A stretch of 64,000 nt of DNA, taken from the NCBI RefSeq assembly GCF_034432235.1, contig NZ_DAOUCJ010000111.1, forward strand, positions 62,001 to 126,000. Direction: 5' to 3'. Positions within the stretch are counted from its first letter, which is position 1; each line of letters begins with the position of its first letter. The position numbers and the translations under genes were made by a program. This DNA is from Thermoflexus sp. Lineage in GTDB: Bacteria; Chloroflexota; Anaerolineae; Thermoflexales; Thermoflexaceae. The notes beneath the pieces were generated by a model, which was not told the origin of the DNA, made no database searches, and worked only from the letters and a program-made list of their open reading frames with translations. Below, one piece after another: positions 9,119-18,111 of this stretch.

Positions 9119-9643
9119 ATGGTCACGGAATTGTTCCGGGGATTGTGGACGACCTTTCAGGAATTCATCCAGACCAACCTGCGAGGCCCGGTGACGTATC
9201 CCTACCCGGAAGTGAAGCGGCCCCTGCGGGTGCGCTTCAAGGGGGTGCACGAGCTGCGTCGCTACAGCAATGGGCTGGAACGCTGCATCGGGTGCGCCCT
9301 GTGCGCCGCCGCCTGCCCGGCGGACGCCATTTACGTGGAGGCGGGGGAGAACACGGATGAGGAACGTTACTCCCCGGGCGAGCGGTACGCGAAGGTCTAC
9401 GAGATCAACCTGTTGCGTTGCATCTTCTGCGGCTACTGTGAGGACGCCTGTCCGACCAACGCGATCGTCCTGACCGATAAGATCCCGCCGGCAGGCTATA
9501 CGCGGGAGTCCTTTATCGTCACCAAGGCGCAGCTGCTGGTGCCGCCCCCGCCGGGCGTGCCGGGCACCCCCCAGCGGACCACGGATCCGGCCCTGCGCAC
9601 CCGCTCCATCTGGGAGGAGGGGCTGGTGAACGAGCCGGTTTAG
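9119..9643 (+). CDS. nuoI: NADH-quinone oxidoreductase subunit I
   Basis: The ferredoxin-like complex I subunit carrying clusters N6a and N6b, 174 residues. Two classic [4Fe-4S] motifs are visible: CIGCALCAAACPADAI and CIFCGYCEDACPTNAI. They pass electrons from NuoG toward NuoB and quinone. ATG 9119 follows a purine-rich stretch (gggagcgaggtg). A 150-base non-coding gap separates it from nuoH, the longest within the H-N part of the operon; I see no terminator in it. The C-terminal tail of about 40 residues after the second motif is proline-rich. Confidence 0.97.
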   Translation: MVTELFRGLWTTFQEFIQTNLRGPVTYPYPEVKRPLRVRFKGVHELRRYSNGLERCIGCALCAAACPADAIYVEAGENTDEERYSPGERYAKVYEINLLRCIFCGYCEDACPTNAIVLTDKIPPAGYTRESFIVTKAQLLVPPPPGVPGTPQRTTDPALRTRSIWEEGLVNEPV

Positions 9644-9682
9644 GGTCAGCAGCTGCCTGCAAACTCCAGATCGGAGGTCCTC

Positions 9683-10195
9683 TTGGGCGAGCTGGTCATA
9701 TTTTATCTGCTGGCCGGGATCGCCATCGCCACGGCCCTGGCGATGGTGATCACCCGGAACGCGGTGCACAGCGCGCTGTTCCTGGTGCTGAACCTGGTGG
9801 TGGTGGCGGTTTTCTATCTTCTGCTGGGCGCCCCCTTTGTGGCGATGGTTCAGATCGCCGTTTACGCCGGGGCGGTGATGGTGCTTTTCCTGTTCGTAAT
9901 CATGATGCTGGGGGCGGAGCGGGTGGGGGGGACGACCGGCCTCCGCTGGCAGGCCCCGCTGGCGGGGGGTCTGGGAGCCGCGCTGATCGGAGGGGCGCTG
10001 TTCGCTTTTCTCCAGACGCCGGCAGGCCTGGCGCCCGCTGGGAGCCTTCCGGCCCCCTTGGGGGATCCCGCAACCATCGGCGAGCGGCTGCTCACGACCT
10101 ATGTGCTTCCTTTCGAAATCACGTCGATCCTCCTGCTCATCGCCATGGTAGGCGTAGTGGTGCTGGCCCGGGATTCCCGATCGGAGGGGAAATGA
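9683..10195 (+). CDS. nuoJ: NADH-quinone oxidoreductase subunit J
   Basis: A 170-residue membrane subunit of complex I with five predicted helices; the segment IAVYAGAVMVLFLFVIMML is the conserved third helix that contains the pi-bulge in known structures. The start appears to be TTG at 9683: GGAGG lies at 9673-9677, 5 bases before it, and no closer ATG fits the family's N-terminus. The stop overlaps the nuoK start as ATGA. A loop of about 40 residues rich in Gly, Ala and Pro sits in the middle of the protein. Confidence 0.95.
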   Translation: MGELVIFYLLAGIAIATALAMVITRNAVHSALFLVLNLVVVAVFYLLLGAPFVAMVQIAVYAGAVMVLFLFVIMMLGAERVGGTTGLRWQAPLAGGLGAALIGGALFAFLQTPAGLAPAGSLPAPLGDPATIGERLLTTYVLPFEITSILLLIAMVGVVVLARDSRSEGK

Positions 10196-10497
10196 TGGTC
10201 ACATTGACCCATTATCTGGCCCTCAGCGCCATCCTCTTCGGGATCGGCGCTGTCGGTTTTCTAATTCGCCGGAACGCGTTGATCGTTTTTATGTGCGTGG
10301 AGCTGATGTTGAACGCGGCGGGCCTGGCCTTCGTGGCCGCCTCCCGCTACCGTGGCCTCCTGGAAGGACAGCTCACGGTCTTTTTTGTATTAACCGTGGC
10401 CGCCGCGGAAGTGGCGGTGGGCCTCGCCCTGATGGTCGCCATCTTCCGCACCAAGAAGACCACGAACGTGGATGAGCTCAGCAGCTTGCGAGGCTGA
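10192..10497 (+). CDS. nuoK: NADH-quinone oxidoreductase subunit K
   Basis: A roughly 100-residue complex I membrane subunit with three helices. The two membrane-embedded glutamates of the family are visible in MCVELMLNAAG and AAAEVAVGLALMV; they belong to the proton path. Two consecutive ATG codons (10192 and 10195) follow GGAGGGG at 10183-10189; the second has the better spacing, so the protein may start one residue later. It overlaps nuoJ by 4 bases. Confidence 0.96.
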   Translation: MMVTLTHYLALSAILFGIGAVGFLIRRNALIVFMCVELMLNAAGLAFVAASRYRGLLEGQLTVFFVLTVAAAEVAVGLALMVAIFRTKKTTNVDELSSLRG

Positions 10498-10599
10498 GAC
10501 GGCCTGAGCCTGGAGGATATTTCCTGGAAAGTTTGGGCAGGACGCCGGCGGTGCCCTGCTTGACTCTTTGGAGATCGAACCAGCCGTGAGGAGCCCGGA

Positions 10600-12525
10600 A
10601 TGGAAGCCCTGTTCGCATGGTCCTGGCTGATCATCGCTTTTCCATTGCTCGGATTTCTGATCAACCTGGTTTCCACGGGTCAGACCCGGGAGCGGACGGT
10701 GGGGGTGGTGGCCTCGATGGCCGCGGCGGCGTCCTTCGGGATGTCGGTTCTGGTCTTCGCGGCCCTGCTGGCCCGTCCGCCGGAGGCCCGGCTGGTGGAA
10801 GTCCGCCTCTACCGCTGGGCGATCGTTCCCCCACTGACGGCGGAGGTGGGATTACGGATCGATCCCCTCTCCACGGCCATGGCGCTGATCGTCACCCTGG
10901 TGGGGACGCTGATCCACGTTTACTCCATCGGCTACATGGCGGGCGATCCCCATATCCGTCGCTTCTTCATGTTCCTGAACCTGTTCCTGGCCTCCATGCT
11001 CCTCCTGGTCCTGGCCGACAACTTCCTCGTTCTTTTCGTGGGCTGGGAGCTGGTGGGGCTCTGCTCCTATCTCCTGATCGGCTTCTGGTTCGAGGTCCCC
11101 TATAACGCCTGGGCAGGCCGCAAAGCCTTCATTGTGAACCGCATCGGGGATTTCGGCTTCACCCTGGGCCTGTTGCTGCTCTTCTGGACCTTCGGCACGT
11201 TCCGCTATGGGCCGATTTTTGAGGCGGCGGAACATGGGGCGGTGGAGAAGGGGGTGATCGCTCTCATCGCCCTGCTTCTGTTTGCGGGGGTGACGGGCAA
11301 AAGCGCCCAGATCCCGCTCTACGTCTGGCTGCCTGATGCGATGGCCGGCCCCACGCCGGTCTCCGCGCTGATCCATGCAGCGACCATGGTCACGGCAGGG
11401 GTTTACCTGATCGCCCGTGCCCATCCCCTTTTCGCGGCGGCACCCCTCATCCAGGGGGTGGTGACGTTGATGGGTGCGGTGACGGCGTTGTGGGCCGCCC
11501 TGATCGCCATCGGCCAGTTCGACATCAAGCGGGTGCTGGCCTTCTCCACGATCTCCCAGCTGGGCTACATGGTGGCGGCCGCCGGAGCCGGAGCCGTCGG
11601 GGCCGCGATCTTCCATCTGGGCACTCACGCCTTCTTTAAAGCCCTGCTCTTCCTGGGGGCAGGCTCCGTCATCCATGCCCTGGAGCATGCTCATCGCCAT
11701 CATGGCGGGTCCTCGCCCTTTGATCCCAATGACATGCGCCGGATGGGGGGATTGGCCCGACGGATGCCCCTCACCTTCTGGACGTATGGGATCGGGGCGG
11801 CGGCGCTGGCGGGGCTCCCTCCGCTGGCCGGGTTCTGGAGCAAGGATGAGATCCTGGTCTCCCTGAGGGGCATAGGGGGATGGGCGACGTTCGCCTATGG
11901 GCTGCTGCTGGCGGCTGCTTTCCTTACGGCGTTCTATATGACCCGCCAGGTGGCCATGGTTTTCGCGGGCGCCCCCCGAAGCCATGCGGCCGCTCATGCC
12001 CACGAGAGCCCGTCGGTGATGACCGTGCCCCTGGCGATTTTCGCTTTCTTCTCCGTGGTGGCTGGCTGGATCAATGCCCCGGGGTTCGGGGCCCTCAGCG
12101 CCTGGCTGGAGCCTGAGCATCCACCGGTTTTCCATCCGGAACCGGCGCTGTTGGGCACCCTGATCGCCCTGGCCGGGATCGGAGCGGCGTGGGCGATTTA
12201 CCGTCCTCCGGCATGGCCGGAGGGAGTGGAGGACCCATTGCGCCCTGTGCTTCGGGGTTTCTTCCCGGCGTTGAACCGGAAGCTCTATGTCGATGAGCTC
12301 TATGATTTCCTCTTCGTTCGTTCTTTCGAAAGGGTGGCGAGGTGGGTAGCGGAGGTGGTGGAGCCGCGTGGGATCGACGGGGCGGTCAACGGCCTGGCCC
12401 GCCTGGTGCAATCGGCGGCCGGAAGGGTGCGCCGCTGGAGCAGCGGCTACGTGCGCCAGTATGGCCTATCGGTGCTGATCGGCGCGGTTCTTCTGGTGTT
12501 CTACATTCTCTGGGCGTTGCGATAA
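10600..12525 (+). CDS. nuoL: NADH-quinone oxidoreductase subunit L
   Basis: The most distal antiporter-like proton-pumping subunit of complex I, 641 residues, with some 16 membrane helices and the long lateral helix at the C-terminal side. Conserved stretches include NFLVLFVGWELVGLCSYLLI, LPDAMAGPTPVSALIHAATM and a Lys in TGKSAQIPLYVWL. A histidine-rich loop (HAHRHHGG) follows GSVIHALE. Start ATG 10600 follows a gaggagcc site. It is 13 bases from nuoM. Confidence 0.96.
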   Translation: MEALFAWSWLIIAFPLLGFLINLVSTGQTRERTVGVVASMAAAASFGMSVLVFAALLARPPEARLVEVRLYRWAIVPPLTAEVGLRIDPLSTAMALIVTLVGTLIHVYSIGYMAGDPHIRRFFMFLNLFLASMLLLVLADNFLVLFVGWELVGLCSYLLIGFWFEVPYNAWAGRKAFIVNRIGDFGFTLGLLLLFWTFGTFRYGPIFEAAEHGAVEKGVIALIALLLFAGVTGKSAQIPLYVWLPDAMAGPTPVSALIHAATMVTAGVYLIARAHPLFAAAPLIQGVVTLMGAVTALWAALIAIGQFDIKRVLAFSTISQLGYMVAAAGAGAVGAAIFHLGTHAFFKALLFLGAGSVIHALEHAHRHHGGSSPFDPNDMRRMGGLARRMPLTFWTYGIGAAALAGLPPLAGFWSKDEILVSLRGIGGWATFAYGLLLAAAFLTAFYMTRQVAMVFAGAPRSHAAAHAHESPSVMTVPLAIFAFFSVVAGWINAPGFGALSAWLEPEHPPVFHPEPALLGTLIALAGIGAAWAIYRPPAWPEGVEDPLRPVLRGFFPALNRKLYVDELYDFLFVRSFERVARWVAEVVEPRGIDGAVNGLARLVQSAAGRVRRWSSGYVRQYGLSVLIGAVLLVFYILWALR

Positions 12526-12538
12526 GGAGCCGGAACCG

Positions 12539-14062
12539 ATGGCGAGCTTCCCCATCTTGACGTGGATGCTGCTCCTGCCCCTCATCGGGGCCTTCGTGAT
12601 CCTGGGAGTCCCTCGGGAGCGTGTGGGGACCATCCGCTGGGTTGCCCTGGGAACCAGCCTGGGAGTCCTGGCCCTGGGGCTGGGGCTTCTATCCGGGTTC
12701 GACCCGGCCCAACCTGGCCCCCAGTTCGTTCATCACTGGGACTGGGCGCCATCCATCGGGGCGGCTTATCGGGTGGGGGTGGATGGGATCAGCCTGTGGC
12801 TGGTGCTGCTCACCGCGCTGATCTTCCCCCTTGCCCTGATGGCCTCGTGGGCCATCGAGGAGCGGGTGAAGGAATACATGGCGCTGATGCTGTTGCTGGA
12901 GACGGGGGTGCTGGGGGTGTTCCTCGCCCTGGATCTCCTGCTGTTTTATATCTTCTGGGAATTCACCCTGGTCCCCATGACCCTGCTGATTGGGATCTGG
13001 GGCGGCCCACGACGGATCTACGCGGCGATCAAGTTCTTCCTGTATACGATGGCCGGGTCTGTGTTCATGTTGGTGGCGATTGTGGCCATGTGGCTCCTCT
13101 CGCGCCCGCTCACAGGGACAGGGACCTTCGATCCGGTGTGGATGGCCTCGCATTTGAGCCCGCTGCTCTCCCCGGCCGCCCAGCGCTGGTTGTTTCTGGC
13201 CTTCGGGCTGGCCTTCGCCATCAAGGTGCCGATGTGGCCTTTCCATTCATGGCTGCCGGATGCCCACGTGGAGGCCCCGACGGCGGGCTCCGTGATCCTG
13301 GCCGCCCTCCTGTTGAAGATGGGAGCTTATGGGTTCCTGCGGTTCAACTTCTCGCTGTTCCCGGTGGCCGCTCAGGAGCTGGCTGTCCCTGTGGCTCTCC
13401 TCGCCGTGGTGGCGATCCTGTATGGGGCGCTGGCTTCTTATGCCCAGGACGATTTCAAGCGCCTGGTGGCCTTCTCCAGCGTCTCTCATATGGGATTTGT
13501 CATGCTGGGGCTCTCGGCGCTGAACCCGCTCGGTGTGCAGGCGGCGCTCCTCCAGATGGTCAACCACGGCCTGAGCACCGGTGGGTTGTTCCTGCTGGTA
13601 GGGATGCTGTATGAGCGGACCCACACCCGGGATTTCCGGGAGCTGGGCGGGTTGTGGAAGGTCCTCCCGATATATGGAGGCATCCTCATCGTGGTAGGGC
13701 TCTCCTCAATGGGATTGCCCGGGTTGAACGGCTTCGTGGGGGAGTTCCTGATCCTGCTGGGGGCCTTTGGATCCGGAGCGCTGGGCCCGGCTGCCCGCGG
13801 GTTGACGGCGGCAGCGGCCCTGGGGGTCGTGCTGGCGGCGATTTACATTCTGACGATGCTGATGCGCGTGCTCCATGGCCCGTTGCCGGACCGGTGGCGG
13901 GGATTGCCGGATCTGAGCGGCCGGGAGCTGGCGATCATGGCGCCGTTGCTGGCCCTGATCTTGCTGATCGGCCTCTATCCCATGCCGTTCTTCGCCGCGA
14001 TGCAGGCTTCGATCCGGCAGGGCATGGAGGCCTTTGCCCAGGCGGCGCTCGCCGCGCGTTAA
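12539..14062 (+). CDS. nuoM: NADH-quinone oxidoreductase subunit M
   Basis: The middle antiporter-like proton-pumping subunit of complex I, 507 residues, about 14 helices. Family signatures are FYIFWEFTLVPMTLLIGIWG with the pumping-site Glu, the Lys-containing AIKVPMWPFHSWLPDAHVEA, and SYAQDDFKRLVAFSSVSHMG. The start follows aaggagccggaaccg. It lies between nuoL and nuoN as in most bacterial operons. Confidence 0.96.
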   Translation: MASFPILTWMLLLPLIGAFVILGVPRERVGTIRWVALGTSLGVLALGLGLLSGFDPAQPGPQFVHHWDWAPSIGAAYRVGVDGISLWLVLLTALIFPLALMASWAIEERVKEYMALMLLLETGVLGVFLALDLLLFYIFWEFTLVPMTLLIGIWGGPRRIYAAIKFFLYTMAGSVFMLVAIVAMWLLSRPLTGTGTFDPVWMASHLSPLLSPAAQRWLFLAFGLAFAIKVPMWPFHSWLPDAHVEAPTAGSVILAALLLKMGAYGFLRFNFSLFPVAAQELAVPVALLAVVAILYGALASYAQDDFKRLVAFSSVSHMGFVMLGLSALNPLGVQAALLQMVNHGLSTGGLFLLVGMLYERTHTRDFRELGGLWKVLPIYGGILIVVGLSSMGLPGLNGFVGEFLILLGAFGSGALGPAARGLTAAAALGVVLAAIYILTMLMRVLHGPLPDRWRGLPDLSGRELAIMAPLLALILLIGLYPMPFFAAMQASIRQGMEAFAQAALAAR

Positions 14063-14125
14063 CCCTGCAACGATCCCGCTTTCGTGTTGGGTGCACCCTA
14101 AAATCAATCGGGAGAACATGAGCGG

Positions 14126-15538
14126 ATGACAGGATGGCCGTTGCTGCCGACGCTGGTTTTGACTGCAGGCGCGCTGGGATTGTTGCTCGTCGAGGCGTTC
14201 CGGCGTCCGGGATCGGCCGCTGGAATGGCCTGGGGGGCGCTGGGGATCACCGCGCTAACGCTGGGGGTTGTCGCCGCGCTGGCCGGCCGCGGGGAGGTTG
14301 AGGGCCTGTATCGGATGGTGCACTGGGATCCCAAGGCCTTCTGGTTGAGCCTGACCATCCTGATCGGCACCGGGCTTGCCATCCTGCTCTCGCGGCATTA
14401 TCTGGCGGATCGGGGGATCGAGCGGGGAGAGTATTATGTGTTTCTCCTGCTGGCCGCTGCCGGGATGCTGCTGATGGCTGTGGCTGCGGATCTGCTGATC
14501 ATATTCCTCGCTCTGGAGTGGCTCTCCTTCCCCTTGTATGTGCTGGCCGGCTTCGCCCGCCCCCAGCTGGAATCCGAGGAGGCGGCCCTCAAGTATTTTC
14601 TGCTGGGCGCCTTTGCCTCGGCGTTCCTGGTGTTCGGAATCGCGTTGATCTTCGCCGGGACGGGCCTGACCAATCTGAGGGACCTGGCGGCCTGGTGGAA
14701 GCGCCCGGATCCGGGGGCGCAACCGCTGGTCTGGATCGGCGGCGCCATGTTGCTGGTGGCCCTGGGATTCAAGGTGGCCGCGGTGCCCTTCCATCTCTGG
14801 ACCCCGGATGTCTATGAGGGGGCCCCGACGCCGGTCACCGGCTTTATGGCAGCGGCCACCAAGACCGCCGCTGTGGCGGCCCTGATCCGGGTGTTCCTGG
14901 TCGGGCTGGGGCCTGCCGTGGCCCTGTGGAGTGGCCCGGTGGCCCTGATGGCTGCAGCGACCATGCTGGTGGGCAACGGGGTCGCTCTGATGCAGTCGAA
15001 CTTCAAGCGGATGATGGCATACTCCAGCATCGCTCATGCGGGCTATCTGCTCATGGGGTTATTGGGAGATCCGGGCCTGGCCGTGCCTGGCGTGATGTTC
15101 TATCTTCTGGCTTACACCCTGGCCACCATGGGGGCCTTCGCGGTGGCGGTGGGAATGGTCGGCCCCGAAGGGGAAGATCAATCCTTCCGAGCCTATGCAG
15201 GGGTCGCCCGGAGGTCGCCGGGGATGGGAACGGCGATGGCCCTCTTCATGCTGTCCCTCATCGGGGTGCCTCCCACTGCGGGTTTCTTCGCCAAGCTCCT
15301 GCTGTTCGCGGCGGCCTGGCAGGCCGGATGGATCGCCCTGGTGATCGTGGGCGTTGTCACAACCGTGATCTCCGCGTATTTCTATCTGCGCGTGGTGGTC
15401 GCGATGTGGATGGGTCCAGAGGAGCCGGCGTGCCTTCCGAGGCCCTATCCCTGGGTCCGCCTCTCCGTTTCCCTCGCCGGGGTAGGAACCCTTCTGCTGG
15501 GCGTTCTGTGGCTGATGCTCGGCGGGCTTTCGTTATGA
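14126..15538 (+). CDS. nuoN: NADH-quinone oxidoreductase subunit N
   Basis: The third antiporter-like subunit of complex I, 470 residues, about 14 helices, and the last gene of the nuo operon. Typical segments are LALEWLSFPLYVLAGFARPQ, VPFHLWTPDVYEGAPTPVT and QSNFKRMMAYSSIAHAGYLL. Start ATG 14126 comes 63 bases after nuoM. No convincing intrinsic terminator is seen right after the stop; the following 570 bases are nearly gene-free. Confidence 0.96.
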   Translation: MTGWPLLPTLVLTAGALGLLLVEAFRRPGSAAGMAWGALGITALTLGVVAALAGRGEVEGLYRMVHWDPKAFWLSLTILIGTGLAILLSRHYLADRGIERGEYYVFLLLAAAGMLLMAVAADLLIIFLALEWLSFPLYVLAGFARPQLESEEAALKYFLLGAFASAFLVFGIALIFAGTGLTNLRDLAAWWKRPDPGAQPLVWIGGAMLLVALGFKVAAVPFHLWTPDVYEGAPTPVTGFMAAATKTAAVAALIRVFLVGLGPAVALWSGPVALMAAATMLVGNGVALMQSNFKRMMAYSSIAHAGYLLMGLLGDPGLAVPGVMFYLLAYTLATMGAFAVAVGMVGPEGEDQSFRAYAGVARRSPGMGTAMALFMLSLIGVPPTAGFFAKLLLFAAAWQAGWIALVIVGVVTTVISAYFYLRVVVAMWMGPEEPACLPRPYPWVRLSVSLAGVGTLLLGVLWLMLGGLSL

Positions 15539-16115
15539 AAACGCGCGCTGCCGCTGCAGATCCCTCCCGGAGGACCAGGAAGGAGATCATCTGGATCAGG
15601 GGCAACGGGACACCCTCTGGTCTTACGTCGGCCACCAGGGTGAAAAAAGGCGACTCCGAAGCCGAGGAAAAGGGAACGTTCTGGCGGGCGACGATGATCG
15701 AGCCGAGGATGCGCCTGCGCGTTGCCCGCGGGATGGGCAAGAGGGAAACCGAGGCCGCCATTGAGGTGTTTCGAACGCTGAAACGGCGCAGACCTTCACT
15801 CCGTCCCCTATCATCACCACAACGTGGGACATCCTCGCCTTCGACACCCACGCGGCCCCCAACCAGCCGGTCCCTGGCCTTCAGGGCACGTTCTGGAGCG
15901 CCCGCTTCACCGGCTGGCTTCTCCTCCCCTCTCCGGACGCCTATCGCTCTGAACTGGGGGGTCCGGGGTGGACGCCGGAGCCCCTTGGGGGAATTCGCCT
16001 GGGAGGAGGCGGGGATGACTCCTGTGCCCACGCCGGGAGGGTTTGATGATCGGATTCGGCCCGGGGGCGCCGGCCCGTTCACCCCTTCGCCTCTGCCCAC
16101 AGGCACGCCCCCCTA
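15539..16115 (+). other. gene-poor region between nuo and trp operons
   Basis: About 580 bases with no convincing intact gene. Long open frames on both strands here look like high-GC shadows without family features or ribosome sites. The only coding-like signal is a possible PA14-domain fragment at 15825-16046, listed separately. The trp promoter begins at 16116. Confidence 0.6.
15825..16046 (+). pseudogene. possible PA14-domain remnant of a secreted protein
   Basis: In one plus-strand frame the translation reads LAFDTHAAPNQPVPGLQG and then TFWSARFTGWLLLPSPDAYR. This resembles the opening of a PA14 carbohydrate-binding module (ligand-region start followed by ARFTGWLLLPSPDAY, where the family usually has aRwtGyl.vp..g.Y). 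The expected continuation with a DDG and a strand of the barrel is missing, no start codon or signal peptide is present, and the frame ends at TGA 16044. It may be the residue of a deleted surface-protein gene, or chance. Confidence is low. Confidence 0.3.
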
Positions 16116-16144
16116 TTGACAAGTTGGAGGGAAAGGCCTATAGT
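16116..16144 (+). promoter_or_regulatory. promoter of the trp operon
   Basis: A perfect -35 hexamer TTGACA at 16116-16121, a 17-base spacer and the -10 hexamer TATAGT at 16139-16144. The predicted transcription start, near 16151, falls just before the T-box stem I, which supports the assignment. Confidence 0.88.
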
Positions 16145-16149
16145 TATAC

Positions 16150-16518
16150 GCAAAATGGACGGTTTCGAAAGACGGTGAACGGGAGGAGTAGGCCTCGGGC
16201 CGGCGCCCAGAGAGGCGGGGGAAGGTGGGAGCCCGCTGCGCACGCCGGGGCTGAATGGGCCCGGGAGTCGCCGGACGAACCGGGCGGACCCCGCCCGCAG
16301 TAGTCCTGGCCGGAGTCGCCACCGTTATCTGGGCGGAGGGGATCGGATGGGAAGCCATCCTGTCCCCGCGAAAGAGTGAGGCTGGCCAGCGTCTGCACCC
16401 TCGTCTCACGGACGGGGGTGTTCTGTTTCCAGAATCGGGACGTTGACCCGCCTCATGAGGGTGGCACCACGGGGCCACAACGGCGCCCGTCCCTCCGTGA
16501 GGGACGGGCGCTTTTTTT
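16150..16518 (+). promoter_or_regulatory. tryptophan T-box leader
   Basis: A transcription-attenuation T-box element that senses uncharged tRNA-Trp. Stem I features: AGTA of the S-turn at 16187-16190; the distal AGAGAG at 16209-16214 followed by GAAGGTGGGAG (16221 on); and the specifier loop with GAA at 16253-16255 next to the codon TGG (Trp) at 16256-16258. The T-box proper, AGGGTGGCACCACGG, is at 16458-16472; its TGGC would pair with the GCCA 3' end of tRNA-Trp, which has G as discriminator in bacteria. A strong terminator hairpin follows. When tRNA-Trp is uncharged, the antiterminator should form and trpEGDCFBA be transcribed. Confidence 0.93.
16483..16518 (+). terminator. T-box intrinsic terminator
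   Basis: A perfect 12-bp stem (16483-16494 with 16500-16511), 5-base loop CCGTG and a run of seven T at 16512-16518. It lies directly after the T-box sequence and 59 bases before trpE, the position expected for the regulated terminator. Confidence 0.93.
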
Positions 16519-16577
16519 ATAGGTCCGGTGGGGAGAAGGAGACGGATCGATCGGCTTTGCCTTCTCAGGGGGGTCGC

Positions 16578-18080
16578 ATGTCGAAAGAAGGCGCTTTCAG
16601 GGGCTCCATGCGGGTGATCCGCTGGACGATGCCTGCCGATCTGTGGACGCCCATCCGCCTGTATCAGGCGCTTCGTCCGCAGGGGCCATCTTTTCTGTTC
16701 GAGAGCGTGGAGGGCGGCGCTTACCTGGCCCGATATTCGTTCATCGGCCTCATGCCCCGAGTGATCTATCGGGTGGATGGGGATCGGATGGAGGAGATCG
16801 GGACGCAGGGGGCTCGCGTCTATGATCTGCGCCGGATCCATCCCTTCGCTGTCTGGCGGGAGGCCCTGGCCGATATGGCCCCGGAGCGCGACGCACAACC
16901 ATGGCCCCGCTTCATCGGCGGGCTGGCCGGTTACCTGGGGTATGAGATGGCCGCCTTCTTCGATCGAGCGCCCCGGACGCCCCGCATGGACCTGGCCTTC
17001 CCGGACGCCGTCCTGATGCAGGTGGAAACCTTGCTGGTCTTCGACCACGTGACCCAGACCCTCTCGCTCTTCAGCCTGGTGAAGCCCGGGGAGGAGCGAC
17101 AGGCCGAAGATCGCCTGACAGAGCTTCAGCGACGCCTGGAGGATCCTCCCCAGCCGGATTCCGCGCGCCCTCGTTCAGGGAACGAGGTGGCTTCCTGGCA
17201 GGCGCACACGGACGCGGAGCGCTTCGGCGCGATGGTGCGGGCAGCGAAGGAATACATCGCTGCGGGAGATGCCTTTCAGATCGTCCTGGCCCGGCGCTGG
17301 AGTCGGCCGATCGGGGTCTCGCCCTTCGCCATCTACCGGGCGTTGCGCCGCCTGAACCCTTCCCCTTACTTGTTTTTCCTCCACCTTCCGGGCCTGGGAC
17401 GGAACGGCGAGGATCTGACGTTGATCGGCGCATCGCCGGAGATGCTCGTGCGGGTGGAGGAGGGCGAGGCGACGATCCGCCCGATCGCCGGAACGCGCCC
17501 CCGGGGTCGAACCGTGGAGGAGGATCAGCGACTGGAAGCTGAGCTCCGGGCGGACCCCAAGGAGCAGGCGGAGCACGTGATGCTGGTGGATCTCGGCCGC
17601 AACGATCTCGGGCGGGTCTGCGCTTACGGAACGGTGCGGGTGGAGGAGTTCATGGCCGTGGAGCGCTATTCCCACGTGATGCACCTGGTGTCCACGGTCC
17701 GCGGGCGGTTGCGCTCCGATTGCGATGCCTTCGATGCCCTGGCCGCCGCCTTCCCTGCGGGAACCGTCTCGGGGGCTCCCAAGGTGCGGGCGATGGAGAT
17801 CATCGCGGAGCTGGAGGGAGCCGCGCGAGGGCCTTACGCCGGCGGCGTGGGGTATTTCGACCCCCGGGGGAACGCCGACTGGTGCATCACCATCCGCACC
17901 GTGATGGTGCAGGGGGACACGGCGATCGTGCAGGCGGGGGCCGGGATCGTGGCCGATTCGATCCCCGAACGGGAGGAGGAGGAAACCCGAAACAAGGCGC
18001 GGGCGATGCAACGAGCTGTCGACGAGGCCCATGAGCCAAAGGACGGGAGGACGGAGCGATCCTCCGTCGAGGAACTGTGA
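16578..18080 (+). CDS. trpE: anthranilate synthase component I
   Basis: A 500-residue chorismate-using enzyme that, with the TrpG glutaminase, forms anthranilate, the first step of tryptophan synthesis. Chorismate-binding-family signatures: GDAFQIVLARRW, IAGTRPRGRT, LVDLGRNDLGRV, HVMHLVSTVRG and PAGTVSGAPKVRAMEII. The frame is open further upstream, but that would translate the T-box and its terminator; ATG 16578, 4 bases after AGGGGGG, is the real start. It is the first gene of the trp operon and is controlled by the T-box leader. Confidence 0.96.
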   Translation: MSKEGAFRGSMRVIRWTMPADLWTPIRLYQALRPQGPSFLFESVEGGAYLARYSFIGLMPRVIYRVDGDRMEEIGTQGARVYDLRRIHPFAVWREALADMAPERDAQPWPRFIGGLAGYLGYEMAAFFDRAPRTPRMDLAFPDAVLMQVETLLVFDHVTQTLSLFSLVKPGEERQAEDRLTELQRRLEDPPQPDSARPRSGNEVASWQAHTDAERFGAMVRAAKEYIAAGDAFQIVLARRWSRPIGVSPFAIYRALRRLNPSPYLFFLHLPGLGRNGEDLTLIGASPEMLVRVEEGEATIRPIAGTRPRGRTVEEDQRLEAELRADPKEQAEHVMLVDLGRNDLGRVCAYGTVRVEEFMAVERYSHVMHLVSTVRGRLRSDCDAFDALAAAFPAGTVSGAPKVRAMEIIAELEGAARGPYAGGVGYFDPRGNADWCITIRTVMVQGDTAIVQAGAGIVADSIPEREEEETRNKARAMQRAVDEAHEPKDGRTERSSVEEL

Positions 18081-18111
18081 ACAGGTGGATCGGCAGAGAA
18101 AGGAGGAGGAA

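Noticed and set aside
16443..16577. Upstream extension of trpE by 45 codons
   Set aside because: It would translate the T-box antiterminator and terminator; the ATG at 16578 has its own ribosome site.
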